A stretch of 44,575 nt of DNA from Actinomycetes bacterium (GTDB taxonomy: Bacteria; Actinomycetota; Acidimicrobiia; Acidimicrobiales; JABEUL01). Under the pieces are notes generated by a model. It saw nothing but the letters and a program-made list of their open reading frames with translations, ran no database searches and was not told where the DNA came from. The stretch spans positions 1-44,575 of the forward strand of contig JAJYFT010000007.1 of assembly GCA_021790815.1 (NCBI GenBank), given 5' to 3'. Below, piece after piece: positions 15,961 to 24,021 of the stretch; the first letter of the stretch is position 1, and the number at the start of each line of letters is the position of its first letter. The translations under genes were made by a program, and so were the position numbers.

Positions 15961-16757
15961 TGCTCAAAAGCCCCAATCTCTCGCAAACTCTCCTCAACAT
16001 CGCCATCACTTAAGCGTTCGAATCCATCCTTGGTAATAGTTGCAACAATTGGATAAATCTTACGAACTATATCAATTCCCCCTGTTGCTGAGTCTTCATC
16101 TGACGCTTCGATCAAAGCTTTGAGTGCTAAATGAATCGTGCCTTTTGCATTTAAGTTCCCACTAAAGCCAAGCTTTATAACAGACCTTGCATCTCTTCCG
16201 CCTGAACCCATCGTTGCAAAATCGGCCTCTTCATATTTGCCACCAGTTACGTCATATGAGTATATTCGTCCAACATTACGCATTAGATCAAATCCTGCAA
16301 AGATAGGCACAACAGCCAATCCTTGAAGCGCCATCGGAAGATGTCCTGATACCATTTGGCTCAATTGATTAGCTTTCCCTTCTAATGAGAGAGCGACTCC
16401 TTCCACCTTTTCAAAGTGATCGAGTTGAGTTTGAAAAAGTCTCACCATTTCCATAGCAGGACCTGCAGCTCCTGCAATTGCAACAGAAGAATGACTATCA
16501 GCAGGAAATACCTTCTCCATAGACCTGTGTGCAATGCGATTGCCCTCAGTTGCTCGCCTATCCCCTGCCATCAACACACCGTCCTTAAATCTTATAGCAA
16601 GAACCGTCGTAGCATGTCTGATATCGATCTCTTTGCCGGTTCTCAATTCAGAGAGTAAAGATCCCTTACTTACTGAACTTTCCAAGTCAGCACTTTTTAA
16701 AAGAGATACAAAATCAGAGTTTAAATTTTCATTATTAAGATAGAAGCTAAGTGTCAC
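15957..16757 (-). CDS. prcB: Proteasome beta subunit (catalytic), with Ala instead of Gly before the catalytic Thr
   Basis: Catalytic subunit of the 20S proteasome, an N-terminal threonine hydrolase made as a precursor. Residues 1-49 are the propeptide. Mature Thr1 is Thr50 in RHATTVLAIRF. Counting from it, Asp17 (AGDRRATEGN) and Lys33 (MEKVF) are in place, and SATGGIDIVRKIYPIV near the end is typical of PrcB, so the active site is intact. The residue before Thr1 is Ala (codon GCT, checked on the minus strand), whereas actinobacterial PrcB and most active beta subunits have Gly there. GTG start 16757 overlaps the pup stop by four bases. Identity is firm. Confidence 0.96.
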   Translation of the reverse strand: MTLSFYLNNENLNSDFVSLLKSADLESSVSKGSLLSELRTGKEIDIRHATTVLAIRFKDGVLMAGDRRATEGNRIAHRSMEKVFPADSHSSVAIAGAAGPAMEMVRLFQTQLDHFEKVEGVALSLEGKANQLSQMVSGHLPMALQGLAVVPIFAGFDLMRNVGRIYSYDVTGGKYEEADFATMGSGGRDARSVIKLGFSGNLNAKGTIHLALKALIEASDEDSATGGIDIVRKIYPIVATITKDGFERLSDGDVEESLREIGAFEQ

Positions 16758-16957
16758 TCGCCACCTTTTTGAACATAATTACGAACAAACTCTTCTGCAT
16801 TGTCTTCAAGCACCTCATCAATCTCATCGAGAAGCTCATCCATTTCAGCCTTAAGCTTTTCAGCCCTAGCACTATCACCGTGTGAAACTTCTTGTACTTC
16901 AGTCTCTTCTTCTACCTTTTTTTCAGTTGATTTTTTCTTAAGTTCTCGTTCAGTCAT
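16754..16957 (-). CDS. pup: Prokaryotic ubiquitin-like protein Pup (GGE form)
   Basis: 67-residue protein modifier that is ligated to lysines of target proteins and threaded into Mpa. It is highly charged and largely disordered, with a helix (about 29-60) rich in Glu/Leu (AEKLKAEMDELLDEIDEVLE) that binds the Mpa coiled coils. The C-terminus is KGGE. The terminal Glu means the protein is ready for ligation without deamidation by Dop, unlike the mycobacterial GGQ form. The gene overlaps prcB by four bases and follows dop by 18 bases. Small size and strong family match at both ends make the call secure. Confidence 0.95.
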   Translation of the reverse strand: MTERELKKKSTEKKVEEETEVQEVSHGDSARAEKLKAEMDELLDEIDEVLEDNAEEFVRNYVQKGGE

Positions 16958-16975
16958 CGCTATCCTTAAAGTATG

Positions 16976-18466
16976 TTATGTATCTAACTTATCTAAAAGA
17001 TCGGTCACTTCATGACATTTAGAAAGTAAATTTCCCACAATTGTCTTATTTCCTTTTAATGGGTCCATCATTGGAACCCTTCGAAGTGGCTCTTCTCCTA
17101 CATCAAATACTATAGAGTCCCAATTAGCACTGACAATTGATTTTGACCATTTTTTTATACACTGACCCCTAAAATAGGCTCGAGTACTTTCTGGAGGATT
17201 GTATACAGCACTTTCTATTTGATCTCTTGTAACTAAAGTTTTTAACTTTAACCTGCTAGCAAGGGATTTATCATCCCTTAAATCGTGATACTGAAGATCT
17301 AAAGCTTTTAGTGTTGGCGAATTACTTGATAGCTGATTTTTCTCTCTATATGCATCTACAAGATTAAACTTAGCTATCCAATCTATTTCATACCTCAAGC
17401 TGAGTAAATCAGACTTTAAAAGGCCGAGCACTCTTTCCCATGTGCTGAGAATTAGCTTTGCTACTTCATCACCACCTAAAAGCTCGCCTCCATACTTGTG
17501 GAAGTAATTATCTGCCAAAAGAAGCCACTCTTCTTGAATTTCAATCGCCTTAATATGACTACCATCATTAAGTTCAATTTTTGACTCAAGTGAAATATCG
17601 TGTGAAATCTGATGGAGAGCAGCAACTGGGTTCAAAGGCATTCTATCCAGTTTTGGAACATTTCCAGTTTCAATAAGCAGTAGAACAAAAGCTGTAGTTC
17701 CAAGCTTTAAAAACGTTGCAGTTTCTGAGATGTTCGCATCGCCCAAAATAACGTGTAACCGACGATATATTTCTGATGACGCATGTGGTTCATCTCTGGT
17801 ATTAATTATTGGTCTTTTAAGTGTTGTCTCAAGGCCAACGACCTCTTCAAAAAAATCTGCTCTTTGGCTAATTTGAAAATATACTTCTTCGTCTTTCTTT
17901 GACGGAACTTCAATCCCTACTTTTCCGGCTCCACAGTAAATTTGTCTCGAAATCAAAAAAGGAACCAAATCATGAACAAGTTTTGGGAAAGGAAGCCCTC
18001 TATCCATCAAGTAGTTTTCATGACACCCATACGAATTACCTTTCCCGTCAGAGTTATTTTTGTAAATTACAATATCGTGACCAATATTCTCCCTAACAAT
18101 TTGCATGGAATGTTTTAGGACCAACTCCCCTGCTTTATCCCAAATAACCCCTTCTAATGCGTCAGCCACTTCAGGGCTTGAATACTCAGGATGGGCGTGA
18201 TCTACATAGAATCGAGCGCCGTTGTAAAGGACTGCATTTACAAGATGCGTTTCGACAACAGGAGCCACAGATCCTTTGGTCACGTATCCTCGTGCATCAT
18301 TTTGTGGAGTTTCGTCATCAAAATCCCACTTAGTTTTATCGTTGAGAACTTCATTAACGTAGCTATTTACGATAACAGAAGATGCAGAAATTGGATTATC
18401 TTTTAAATCACCATTTGTGTGGATTCCATATTCGGTTTCAATTCCTATAATCTTTTTAACTACCAA
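16976..18466 (-). CDS. dop: Depupylase/deamidase Dop
   Basis: Removes Pup from tagged proteins, and in species with Pup-GGQ also deamidates it. The 496-residue protein belongs to the glutamine-synthetase-like PafA/Dop family. Visible: IIGIETEYGIH at the N-terminus (metal/ATP-binding Glu residues), FYVDHAHPEYS with the catalytic Asp89, VGLETTLKRPIINTRDEPHA, and YRRLHVILGDANISETATFLKLG. The position between mpa and pup, the roughly 500-residue length and the sequence between DARG and the VDHAHPEY motif (Dop loop) favour Dop over PafA (about 450). Since Pup here ends in Glu, only the depupylase role would be needed. Confidence 0.94.
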   Translation of the reverse strand: MVVKKIIGIETEYGIHTNGDLKDNPISASSVIVNSYVNEVLNDKTKWDFDDETPQNDARGYVTKGSVAPVVETHLVNAVLYNGARFYVDHAHPEYSSPEVADALEGVIWDKAGELVLKHSMQIVRENIGHDIVIYKNNSDGKGNSYGCHENYLMDRGLPFPKLVHDLVPFLISRQIYCGAGKVGIEVPSKKDEEVYFQISQRADFFEEVVGLETTLKRPIINTRDEPHASSEIYRRLHVILGDANISETATFLKLGTTAFVLLLIETGNVPKLDRMPLNPVAALHQISHDISLESKIELNDGSHIKAIEIQEEWLLLADNYFHKYGGELLGGDEVAKLILSTWERVLGLLKSDLLSLRYEIDWIAKFNLVDAYREKNQLSSNSPTLKALDLQYHDLRDDKSLASRLKLKTLVTRDQIESAVYNPPESTRAYFRGQCIKKWSKSIVSANWDSIVFDVGEEPLRRVPMMDPLKGNKTIVGNLLSKCHEVTDLLDKLDT

Positions 18467-18491
18467 CTACGCTCCTTCCGAGCATAAACAT

Positions 18492-20255
18492 TTAGAGGTA
18501 TTGACCGGTACCAACTCGCTCGATCGCACGACCTCCTAGCGCTGCCTCACCTTCAGTAACTAAAGTTCTAACATAAACTATGCGTTCGCCCTTCTTGCCT
18601 GATATTCTAGCCCAGTCATCAGGATTTGTTGTATTGGGAAGGTCTTCATTTTCTTTATACTCTTGACGGGTCGAGGTTATAAGATCAAGAGTCGAAACCC
18701 CTCCGGCATTTAGATCAATCTCTCTCTTAATTGCCATCTTCTTAGCTCGCCTTACAATGTTTTCAATCATAGCCCCAGAAGCGAAGTCTTTAAAGTAAAG
18801 CGTCTCTTTGTCACCATTTTGGTAGGTAACTTCTAAGAATCTATTTGCATCATCGAGCCTATACATTTCTTCAACTACGTCATCAATCATTTGCTCAATC
18901 ACAAACTCTTTAACTTTACTTTTATATTTATCAAATTCACTCTCTGAAATTGGAATTTCCGAAGTCAAATATCTTAAAAAGATTTGCTTGGCTGCAACTT
19001 CATCAGGTCGTTCGATCTTGATCTTTACATCTAATCTTCCTGGGCGCAAGATTGCTGGATCGATTAGGTCTTCCCTATTCGATGCTCCAATTACTATCAC
19101 GTCACGAAGTGCTTCGACTCCATCAATTTCTGCTAAAAGTTGCGGCACAATTGTTGATTCCATATCAGAACTAATTCCAGTTCCTCGCGTTCTAAATAGT
19201 GAATCCATTTCGTCAAAAAAGACAATGACTGGAACGCCTTCCTCAGCCTTTTCTCGAGCCCTTTGGAAAACAAGCCTTATCTGTCGTTCTGTCTCACCAA
19301 CGTACTTGTTAAGTAACTCTGGACCTTTGATATTCAAAAAGTAGCTTGTAACATTTGGTTGACCTGTTAATTTAGCAACTTTTTTTGAAAGTGAATTTGC
19401 GACAGCCTTCGCAATTAAAGTTTTTCCACATCCAGGAGGGCCGTAAAGAAGAATTCCCTTGGGGGCTGGAAGTTTATATGCATTAAAAAGGTCTTTATGA
19501 AGATAAGGGAGTTCCACTGCGTCTTGAATTGCCTCAATTTGATCGTCAAGGCCTCCTACATCGTCGTACGTCACATCAGGTACTTCTTCTAATACAATCT
19601 CTTCAACTTCAGGTTTAGCAATCTTTTCTAGAAGAAGCAAAGTTTTTGTATCAAGCACTAAGGAATCTCCCACGCGCAACTTAACTCCAACCAAATCATC
19701 TGAAATCTCGACAACTTTCTCATCATCAGCTCTTCCAACAACAAGTACTCGAGTTGAATCAAGCACCTCTTTAATGGTTACAATTTCACCTAGTAGTTCT
19801 GGCTTGCGAGTCTCAATAATGTTTAAAGACTCATTTAGTACGACCTCATCACCTTTAGACATCTTTTCTGCATCAATTCCAGGAGATACAGCAACTCGCA
19901 TTTTCCTTCCAGTCGAAACAACATCGACAGAACCGTCGTTGTTTAGCCCTAAAAAGGTCCCATACGCTGATGGCGGTTGAGTCAACTTATCGACTTCTTC
20001 CCTTAATGCTGCAATGTGTTCTTTTGCCTGTTGAAGAGTGAAGATTAACTTCTCATTTCTGGCAACAGCTTGAGAAAGTTGCCCTTTGATCTCTAATATT
20101 TTTTCCTCAAGAGTATGAACGCGTGAAGGGGCATCGGAGATCTTTCTCCTAAGATTGGAGAGGTCTTCCTCAAGCATTTTGACATGGTTTTGGAGCGCTT
20201 GGACCTCATTTTCATAATCTATCAATCTCTGCTTATATTCAGCTTCAGATGTCAT
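18492..20255 (-). CDS. mpa: Proteasome-associated AAA ATPase Mpa/ARC
   Basis: Hexameric unfoldase that recognises Pup and feeds tagged proteins into the proteasome. The 587-residue protein has an N-terminal coiled coil (about 5-92) that binds Pup, tandem OB domains (95-215), a AAA module with Walker A GPPGCGKT (272-279) and Walker [11 protein letters not shown] (343-352), and the C-terminal GQYL that docks into alpha-ring pockets. All elements of a working Mpa are present. First gene of the mpa-dop-pup-prcB-prcA operon, 25 bases before dop. Its promoter should be in the 205-base gap before the divergent ferredoxin gene. Confidence 0.96.
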   Translation of the reverse strand: MTSEAEYKQRLIDYENEVQALQNHVKMLEEDLSNLRRKISDAPSRVHTLEEKILEIKGQLSQAVARNEKLIFTLQQAKEHIAALREEVDKLTQPPSAYGTFLGLNNDGSVDVVSTGRKMRVAVSPGIDAEKMSKGDEVVLNESLNIIETRKPELLGEIVTIKEVLDSTRVLVVGRADDEKVVEISDDLVGVKLRVGDSLVLDTKTLLLLEKIAKPEVEEIVLEEVPDVTYDDVGGLDDQIEAIQDAVELPYLHKDLFNAYKLPAPKGILLYGPPGCGKTLIAKAVANSLSKKVAKLTGQPNVTSYFLNIKGPELLNKYVGETERQIRLVFQRAREKAEEGVPVIVFFDEMDSLFRTRGTGISSDMESTIVPQLLAEIDGVEALRDVIVIGASNREDLIDPAILRPGRLDVKIKIERPDEVAAKQIFLRYLTSEIPISESEFDKYKSKVKEFVIEQMIDDVVEEMYRLDDANRFLEVTYQNGDKETLYFKDFASGAMIENIVRRAKKMAIKREIDLNAGGVSTLDLITSTRQEYKENEDLPNTTNPDDWARISGKKGERIVYVRTLVTEGEAALGGRAIERVGTGQYL

Positions 20256-20351
20256 TGTTAGCTAGCACCTCACTTTTCAACTAACTTTCACCTACAATTG
20301 ACCCTACACCTAAATTAATACCTACAAAAGTCAGATTCATAATCATAAAGT

Positions 20352-20386
20352 ATTATAATTTGACTTAACAGCTATATTTCATATAG
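20352..20386. promoter_or_regulatory. Shared -10 region and small palindrome between mpa and the ferredoxin gene
   Basis: ATTATAAT (20352-20359) gives a TATAAT hexamer on both strands, about 97 bases from the mpa start and 102 from the ferredoxin start. Next to it CTATAT-TTC-ATATAG (20372-20386) is a perfect 6-base inverted repeat, a possible operator. The -35 boxes are weak on both strands. Assignment is inference. Confidence 0.35.
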
Positions 20387-20460
20387 ATTGGTAATGGAAA
20401 CTTTTTGTGCACTTTGCGTTAATTTTGTGCATTTAATTTAGATATGAGGCTTAAAATAAG

Positions 20461-20697
20461 ATGAAGGTCTGGATTGACCAGGATTTATGTACGGGTGACG
20501 GTCTTTGCGAAGAGATTTGTCCACAGGTATTTACTTTGCAAGATGATGGGTTAGCTTATGTCAAAGATGGCGATAAAATCATGGATGACCCCGGTGGGGC
20601 AGATGGAATAGTTATTATTCCAGACGGTTTAGATGATGCCGTCACAGAGGCATCTGAAGAGTGCCCCGGCGAGTGCATCTTTATTGAGGCTGATTAG
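20461..20697 (+). CDS. Ferredoxin with Asp in the cluster motif
   Basis: 78-residue electron carrier. The cluster motif is Cys10-x-x-Asp13-x-x-Cys16-x-x-x-Cys20-Pro, with a C-terminal Cys68-Pro. Asp replaces the second Cys, as in the Pyrococcus furiosus ferredoxin, where Asp is the fourth ligand of a cluster that can convert between [4Fe-4S] and [3Fe-4S]. Cys20 and Cys72 are extra; in the archaeal protein the residue equivalent to Cys20 forms a disulfide. Strongly acidic, as usual. The gene is divergent from mpa and its 3' end overlaps trmI by 17 bases. Redox partner unknown; P450s and oxygenases are common partners of this type. Confidence 0.9.
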   Translation: MKVWIDQDLCTGDGLCEEICPQVFTLQDDGLAYVKDGDKIMDDPGGADGIVIIPDGLDDAVTEASEECPGECIFIEAD

Positions 20698-21610
20698 TTA
20701 ATCGCGCTGAAGTAATAAATCCAGTGTGCCCTACAATCCGCTGTTCAGGTCGTACCACCTTCCCGTTAACTTTCCAGTCGCGTTCAATCACTTCAAAAAC
20801 TCTCATTAACTTGAAACTGCTTTGGCGAATCTCTTCGACTAAGGTACTTGTTTGATTGATAGTTGGGAGATAGCAAACTAGTATCCCACCTGGCTTTAAA
20901 GACTGTTGAGCGTGCATTACTACTTTCCAAGGTTCTGGAAGATCAAGAACTATTCGGTCTAAACTGTTTTCATCTATTCCATTATAAATATCAGCAATTT
21001 TAACCATATAGTTGCTGGCCAGGTTTGTGTTACTAGACTGATCATTCCTGTAAACATCCCTGCTGGAAAGGTTTCCTGTGTACGCATCGCTAAAAGTTGG
21101 TTCGCTTTGAGATTGAAGATCATTAAGGAGAGTGTTGCTCTCAGATAACAAGTTGCAACCAAACGACTCTAAAACGTTTTTCATCGCAATTTCTCTGAAA
21201 TCTTCTCTAATTTCATATCCAATCACCTTTGCACCTGATCTAAGCAATGCAATTGAAAGTGCACCAGATCCCACTCCAGACTCAAGGACGTTTGCTCCAT
21301 GAAAAAGATCTAATTCAATTAAAATAGGTCCAATATCTTTCGGATAGATTACCTGGGCACCTCTTGGCATTTTAAAGATAATGTCAGACAGTGTTGGCCT
21401 AAATACAACGAGTGGACTGAGCTTAGAAGAAAGTACCGTTTCACCCTCAACTTTACCAATAATGTCATTATGACTAACTGTTCCATTATTTGTGTGAAAG
21501 GAAGCATTAGTTCGAAGTTTAAAAACGTAATGCCTCTCTTTCGAGTCAACCACTACTACCTTCTCCCCTACTTTAAAGGAAAAGTCTTCTAAGTCTTCAA
21601 AATAATTCAT
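20681..21610 (-). CDS. trmI: tRNA (adenine-58-N1)-methyltransferase TrmI
   Basis: S-adenosylmethionine-dependent enzyme methylating A58 in the T-loop of tRNA. The N-terminal small domain (1-90) is followed by a Rossmann fold with VLESGVGSGALS (108-119, SAM binding), GYEIREDF (131-138) and DLPEPW (223-228), the TrmI hallmark. RDWKVNGKVVRPEQRIVGHTGF-type C-terminal residues are also characteristic. Residues about 153-200 are an extra Ser/Asn/Thr-rich segment between the beta-strand bearing GYE and the catalytic strand. In mycobacteria the same gene sits near mpa. The 3' end overlaps the ferredoxin gene. Confidence 0.92.
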   Translation of the reverse strand: MNYFEDLEDFSFKVGEKVVVVDSKERHYVFKLRTNASFHTNNGTVSHNDIIGKVEGETVLSSKLSPLVVFRPTLSDIIFKMPRGAQVIYPKDIGPILIELDLFHGANVLESGVGSGALSIALLRSGAKVIGYEIREDFREIAMKNVLESFGCNLLSESNTLLNDLQSQSEPTFSDAYTGNLSSRDVYRNDQSSNTNLASNYMVKIADIYNGIDENSLDRIVLDLPEPWKVVMHAQQSLKPGGILVCYLPTINQTSTLVEEIRQSSFKLMRVFEVIERDWKVNGKVVRPEQRIVGHTGFITSARLTNQPQ

Positions 21611-21634
21611 CCGTATTTGCGTCTAACACAATGT

Positions 21635-21844
21635 TTATTTAGAGTTATTTCTAACTGTCGAGATGGTAATTGTCTCACCTTTTTTCAGCTTGAAGGTTTT
21701 TGACTCAGAAGCACTGTTCGCCAGCATTCTTTTCACCAAAACGCCGGCAACCCCTATTCCAATAAGACGAGCATCAAGTTTTTTAATGCCGTTCATCAGC
21801 GTGATGCTTTTGAACCTCTTATACAGTGTGCTTCCGACGCTCAT
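21635..21844 (-). CDS. Small conserved hypothetical protein
   Basis: 69 residues, basic, with one weakly hydrophobic segment (about 27-40, LIGIGVAGVLVKRML) and the C-terminal KLKKGETITISTVRN, which resembles the end of small actinobacterial proteins found with holin-X and one-membrane-span proteins. ATG 21844 overlaps the stop of the preceding gene (ATGA), so translation is coupled. No function known. Confidence 0.65.
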   Translation of the reverse strand: MSVGSTLYKRFKSITLMNGIKKLDARLIGIGVAGVLVKRMLANSASESKTFKLKKGETITISTVRNNSK

Positions 21845-22059
21845 GAACGTCTAATCTCAACAATTGTAGATCTAATCCGACCACGCCTCTTCCCAAAAAA
21901 ATAAGCTAACACGACAAGAAGAATAGCAACTCCAACGGAAGCCTTTCCTAGTGAATTTATCGAAGAGCTAGCGTTATCAATAGTTGATGTTACACGCCCA
22001 TCTATTTTGCGAAGCTTATCTTCAATGTCAGATAATCTAATTTTACTTTCCTCAACCAC
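21841..22059 (-). CDS. Small single-span membrane protein
   Basis: 72 residues: an N-terminal polar coiled-coil-like region (1-38), one membrane helix (40-56, VGVAILLVVLAYFFG) and the basic tail KRRGRIRSTIVEIRR. The tail pattern G-[KR]-R-R-G-R-x-R-S-T-I-V-E-I-R-R is common in actinobacterial membrane proteins of unknown role. GTG start 22059 shares one base with the stop of the upstream gene. Part of a three-gene overlapping cluster. Function unknown. Confidence 0.7.
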   Translation of the reverse strand: MVEESKIRLSDIEDKLRKIDGRVTSTIDNASSSINSLGKASVGVAILLVVLAYFFGKRRGRIRSTIVEIRRS

Positions 22060-22394
22060 TAAAGATTTTCCTTACTTTTAAAAATATTCTTATAAGAAAT
22101 AGCTGTCAAAATTGCAAGAACAACAGTATCAATTACCAAAACAATTAAGTATGGAATAAAGTTCAAATTCCCGTGGAAAATTGAAGTCTCCTCTTGAAGT
22201 AGTCGAAGAAAAGAAAGTGACAGGAAGACCATCCCAATCGACACACATATGGCTCCAAGTGAACCAAATATAAGGTGGTTCTTAAGTTGTTTTAATGGCT
22301 CAAATGTCTCTTGTTTAACATAGTTGAAAATTAAGTCTTTTGCGTCATTTAAGTCGCCAAACAAACCTTCATTCTTTTTATCATCAGCCATCAT
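22059..22394 (-). CDS. Phage holin family III / actinobacterial holin-X-like membrane protein
   Basis: 111 residues with two membrane helices (about 44-67 and 82-103) after a polar N-terminal helix containing FNYVKQETFEPLKQLKNHL. The layout, two spans with an amphipathic helix before them, matches proteins annotated as holin superfamily III (DUF1469/holin-X). In non-phage contexts they are envelope proteins of unknown role, and no phage genes are near. First gene of the three-gene overlapping cluster. The first two codons are both ATG; either may start. Confidence 0.65.
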   Translation of the reverse strand: MMADDKKNEGLFGDLNDAKDLIFNYVKQETFEPLKQLKNHLIFGSLGAICVSIGMVFLSLSFLRLLQEETSIFHGNLNFIPYLIVLVIDTVVLAILTAISYKNIFKSKENL

Positions 22395-22453
22395 GTAATA
22401 ATACCTCGAAAATTAGAATGCTTTACTCCTTTAAACATAAATTAACTATCCTG

Positions 22454-22879
22454 CTACTTACGATCCATCAAAATATAAGTAGAAGATGCCTTAGCGACGA
22501 TTTCATTAGCTTCATTAAACGTCGTTGCTTCTACAAATACTACCTGATTCCCACCTGAAACTACTTGTGCGTAACATCTGATTTTTTCGCCTACTTTAAC
22601 CGATTTCATAAAACTAACTTTCATTTCGGCATTTGCACTCTTAACCTTGCGTGCTTTCACAAATCTAATTGAAGTAGCACCCATTGCCGAGTCCATAAAT
22701 GCCGCAATAAAGCCACCTTGCATTATTCCGACTGGGTTCGAAAATCTTTCATCTGCCACCATCTGCCATACCGTTGCAGAAGTGTCAACCTTATCTATTA
22801 ACGTCATTCCGAGAATTAAATCACAGTTGGGGGGTACTTGTGGTTTAAGTTTTGTGGCTATTTCAAGTTTATCTGTCAT
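22454..22879 (-). CDS. PaaI-type hotdog thioesterase
   Basis: Likely hydrolase of acyl-CoA thioesters. From ATG 22879 (ribosome site AGGA 10 bases upstream) it is 141 residues; the reading frame continues upstream to 22936, but the longer form has no better start. The hotdog signature NPVGIMQGGFIAAFMDSAMG (HGG-like loop plus catalytic Asp in the following helix) is visible; the usual His of HGG is Gln here (MQGG). ANAEMKVSFMKSVKVGEKI and the final strand complete the fold. The substitution at the His position may affect activity; some family members have Gln or Asn. Stands alone between the holin-like cluster and an IS relic. Confidence 0.8.
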   Translation of the reverse strand: MTDKLEIATKLKPQVPPNCDLILGMTLIDKVDTSATVWQMVADERFSNPVGIMQGGFIAAFMDSAMGATSIRFVKARKVKSANAEMKVSFMKSVKVGEKIRCYAQVVSGGNQVVFVEATTFNEANEIVAKASSTYILMDRK

Positions 22880-23002
22880 TATTATGTTCCTAACCAAGCA
22901 TAATTCATTGAGCTCTACTCTTACAATTGATTGCATTTTGAAAGCAAAGACATCTTTAGGTTACTTTCGACTACTTAAGCCATGGATTCCGTTCCGTGAA
23001 AC

Positions 23003-23227
23003 TTATACAAACTTACTATTGCTAGTCTGACGTTCACTTACTGCTTCGCAGACGGTAGTTTCACCAGTCGTTGAACCGAGGTCCAGTGACCGGCCAGAGC
23101 TTCGGTCTTTACAGTCGTTACTTCCGGCGGAACTCGCCGTAGGGCAACTTATGGATGCCAAGCCAACTCGTTTAATGTTAATTGCAGCATTGGTGTCTCG
23201 GTCGTGTTCCACGCAACAACTTCGACA
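23003..23227 (-). pseudogene. tnpB: IS607-type TnpB, C-terminal remnant
   Basis: Only the last about 70 residues remain. Starting at 23227 the frame gives CRSCCVEHDRDTNAAINIK: the second CxxC of the TnpB zinc finger and the final RuvC Asp region, then PTASSAG and GRSLDLG near the usual C-terminus. A stop lies just upstream in the frame, and the rest of the nuclease (about 350 residues) is missing. TnpB is the RNA-guided nuclease of IS200/IS605/IS607 elements; this piece cannot cut. The retained segment is the part that also encodes the guide (omega) RNA scaffold; a GGTC/GACC hairpin sits at 23080-23091. Confidence 0.8.
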
Positions 23228-23230
23228 CGT

Positions 23231-23787
23231 CTATCGCCTAACGCTCAACGGTAATGAATCAACAATGTCCTGGGTCAACTCTAACTCGAAGGAGGTGTTT
23301 TCGCCCTGGTTGAGAATGATGACTTCACGCTCTTTGGCTTCGCATACGGCAAACACCAACTCCGCACCAAACCTCAGGAGCCGGTCTTTATGGACTATGA
23401 CGAGTCTTTGGACACCGCCGTTGATGATATTGTCCAGGAGCTGCTGGAGGCCCTTCTTGTGGCAGTTCATACCAGAGCCAATGTCGGTAACTAGCTTCTA
23501 CGCCCAACCTTGGGACGAACAGTAAAGCTCCAGCAGTTTTGTGCCTGCCGATCTAGGTCTTGTTTCTGGTCTCTCGAAGACACCCGTGCATAAGCTACGG
23601 TCTTTCGTGGCTGTTGTCCGACAGGCCGGAACCGAGGCGTTTGGATTTTTGACAGGTCATAACGCCTGTGGCCGCCGAGGGTTATCTCTGTTGGCTTCAG
23701 CCGACCTTCTTGATCCCATTTACGCAAGGTCTTCTGCGAAACACCGAGTGCCTGTGCTGTCTCGCCTATGCTTAGTAATTTACCCAT
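23231..23787 (-). pseudogene. tnpA: IS607-family serine recombinase TnpA, broken
   Basis: From ATG 23787 the product starts MGKLLSIGETAQALGVSQKT (MerR-like helix-turn-helix) and has YARVSSRDQ with the catalytic Ser of the resolvase domain. Near 23540 one base seems lost: the expected LLELYCSSQGWA continues in another frame, then meets an in-frame TAG near 23509 before KLVTDIGSGMN. The rest of the domain (VIVHKDRLLRFG, ELVFAVCEAK, LTQDIV) is readable to about 23250, where it is truncated and joined to the tnpB tail. Two lesions and a deletion make it inactive. Both genes together mark one decayed IS607 element. Confidence 0.85.
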
Positions 23788-23889
23788 ATATAGTAGCTTA
23801 TAGCACATATGTTCGGTTATCATGTAACAGTTACTAACCCTCGCAATGTGATCGATGTAACTCCACCGCAGATGTGCACAGTTATTCCA

Positions 23890-23928
23890 AATCTGGACTT
23901 CGCAGGTTTTTCTCTGAAGGTTCAGATT
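23890..23928. other. Imperfect hairpin downstream of the TetR gene
   Basis: AATCTG...CTTC pairs with GAAG...CAGATT (arms 23890-23902 and 23914-23928) with one bulge and a loop of about 11 bases. It lies about 95 bases beyond the TetR stop. It could be a weak terminator or a remnant of the IS607 element's left side. No T-run follows on either strand. Confidence 0.3.
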
Positions 23929-24021
23929 GACACCTAACTAACAATCTGTAAATACATTCCAATGTGAAGAAGCTTGCCGTTAATCAAAAATTATGTATAT
24001 GCATATGAACTGTGCGAATTG

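Noticed and set aside
16976-18466. Assigning this gene to PafA rather than Dop
   Set aside because: Place directly before pup, length near 500 and extra sequence before the VDHAHPEY motif fit Dop better.
22059-22394. Prophage based on the holin-like gene
   Set aside because: No other phage genes nearby; holin-III-like proteins are common in actinobacterial chromosomes.
23541-23837. Plus-strand ORF across the IS607 remnant
   Set aside because: Antisense to the clear TnpA reading; the translation has no recognisable motif.
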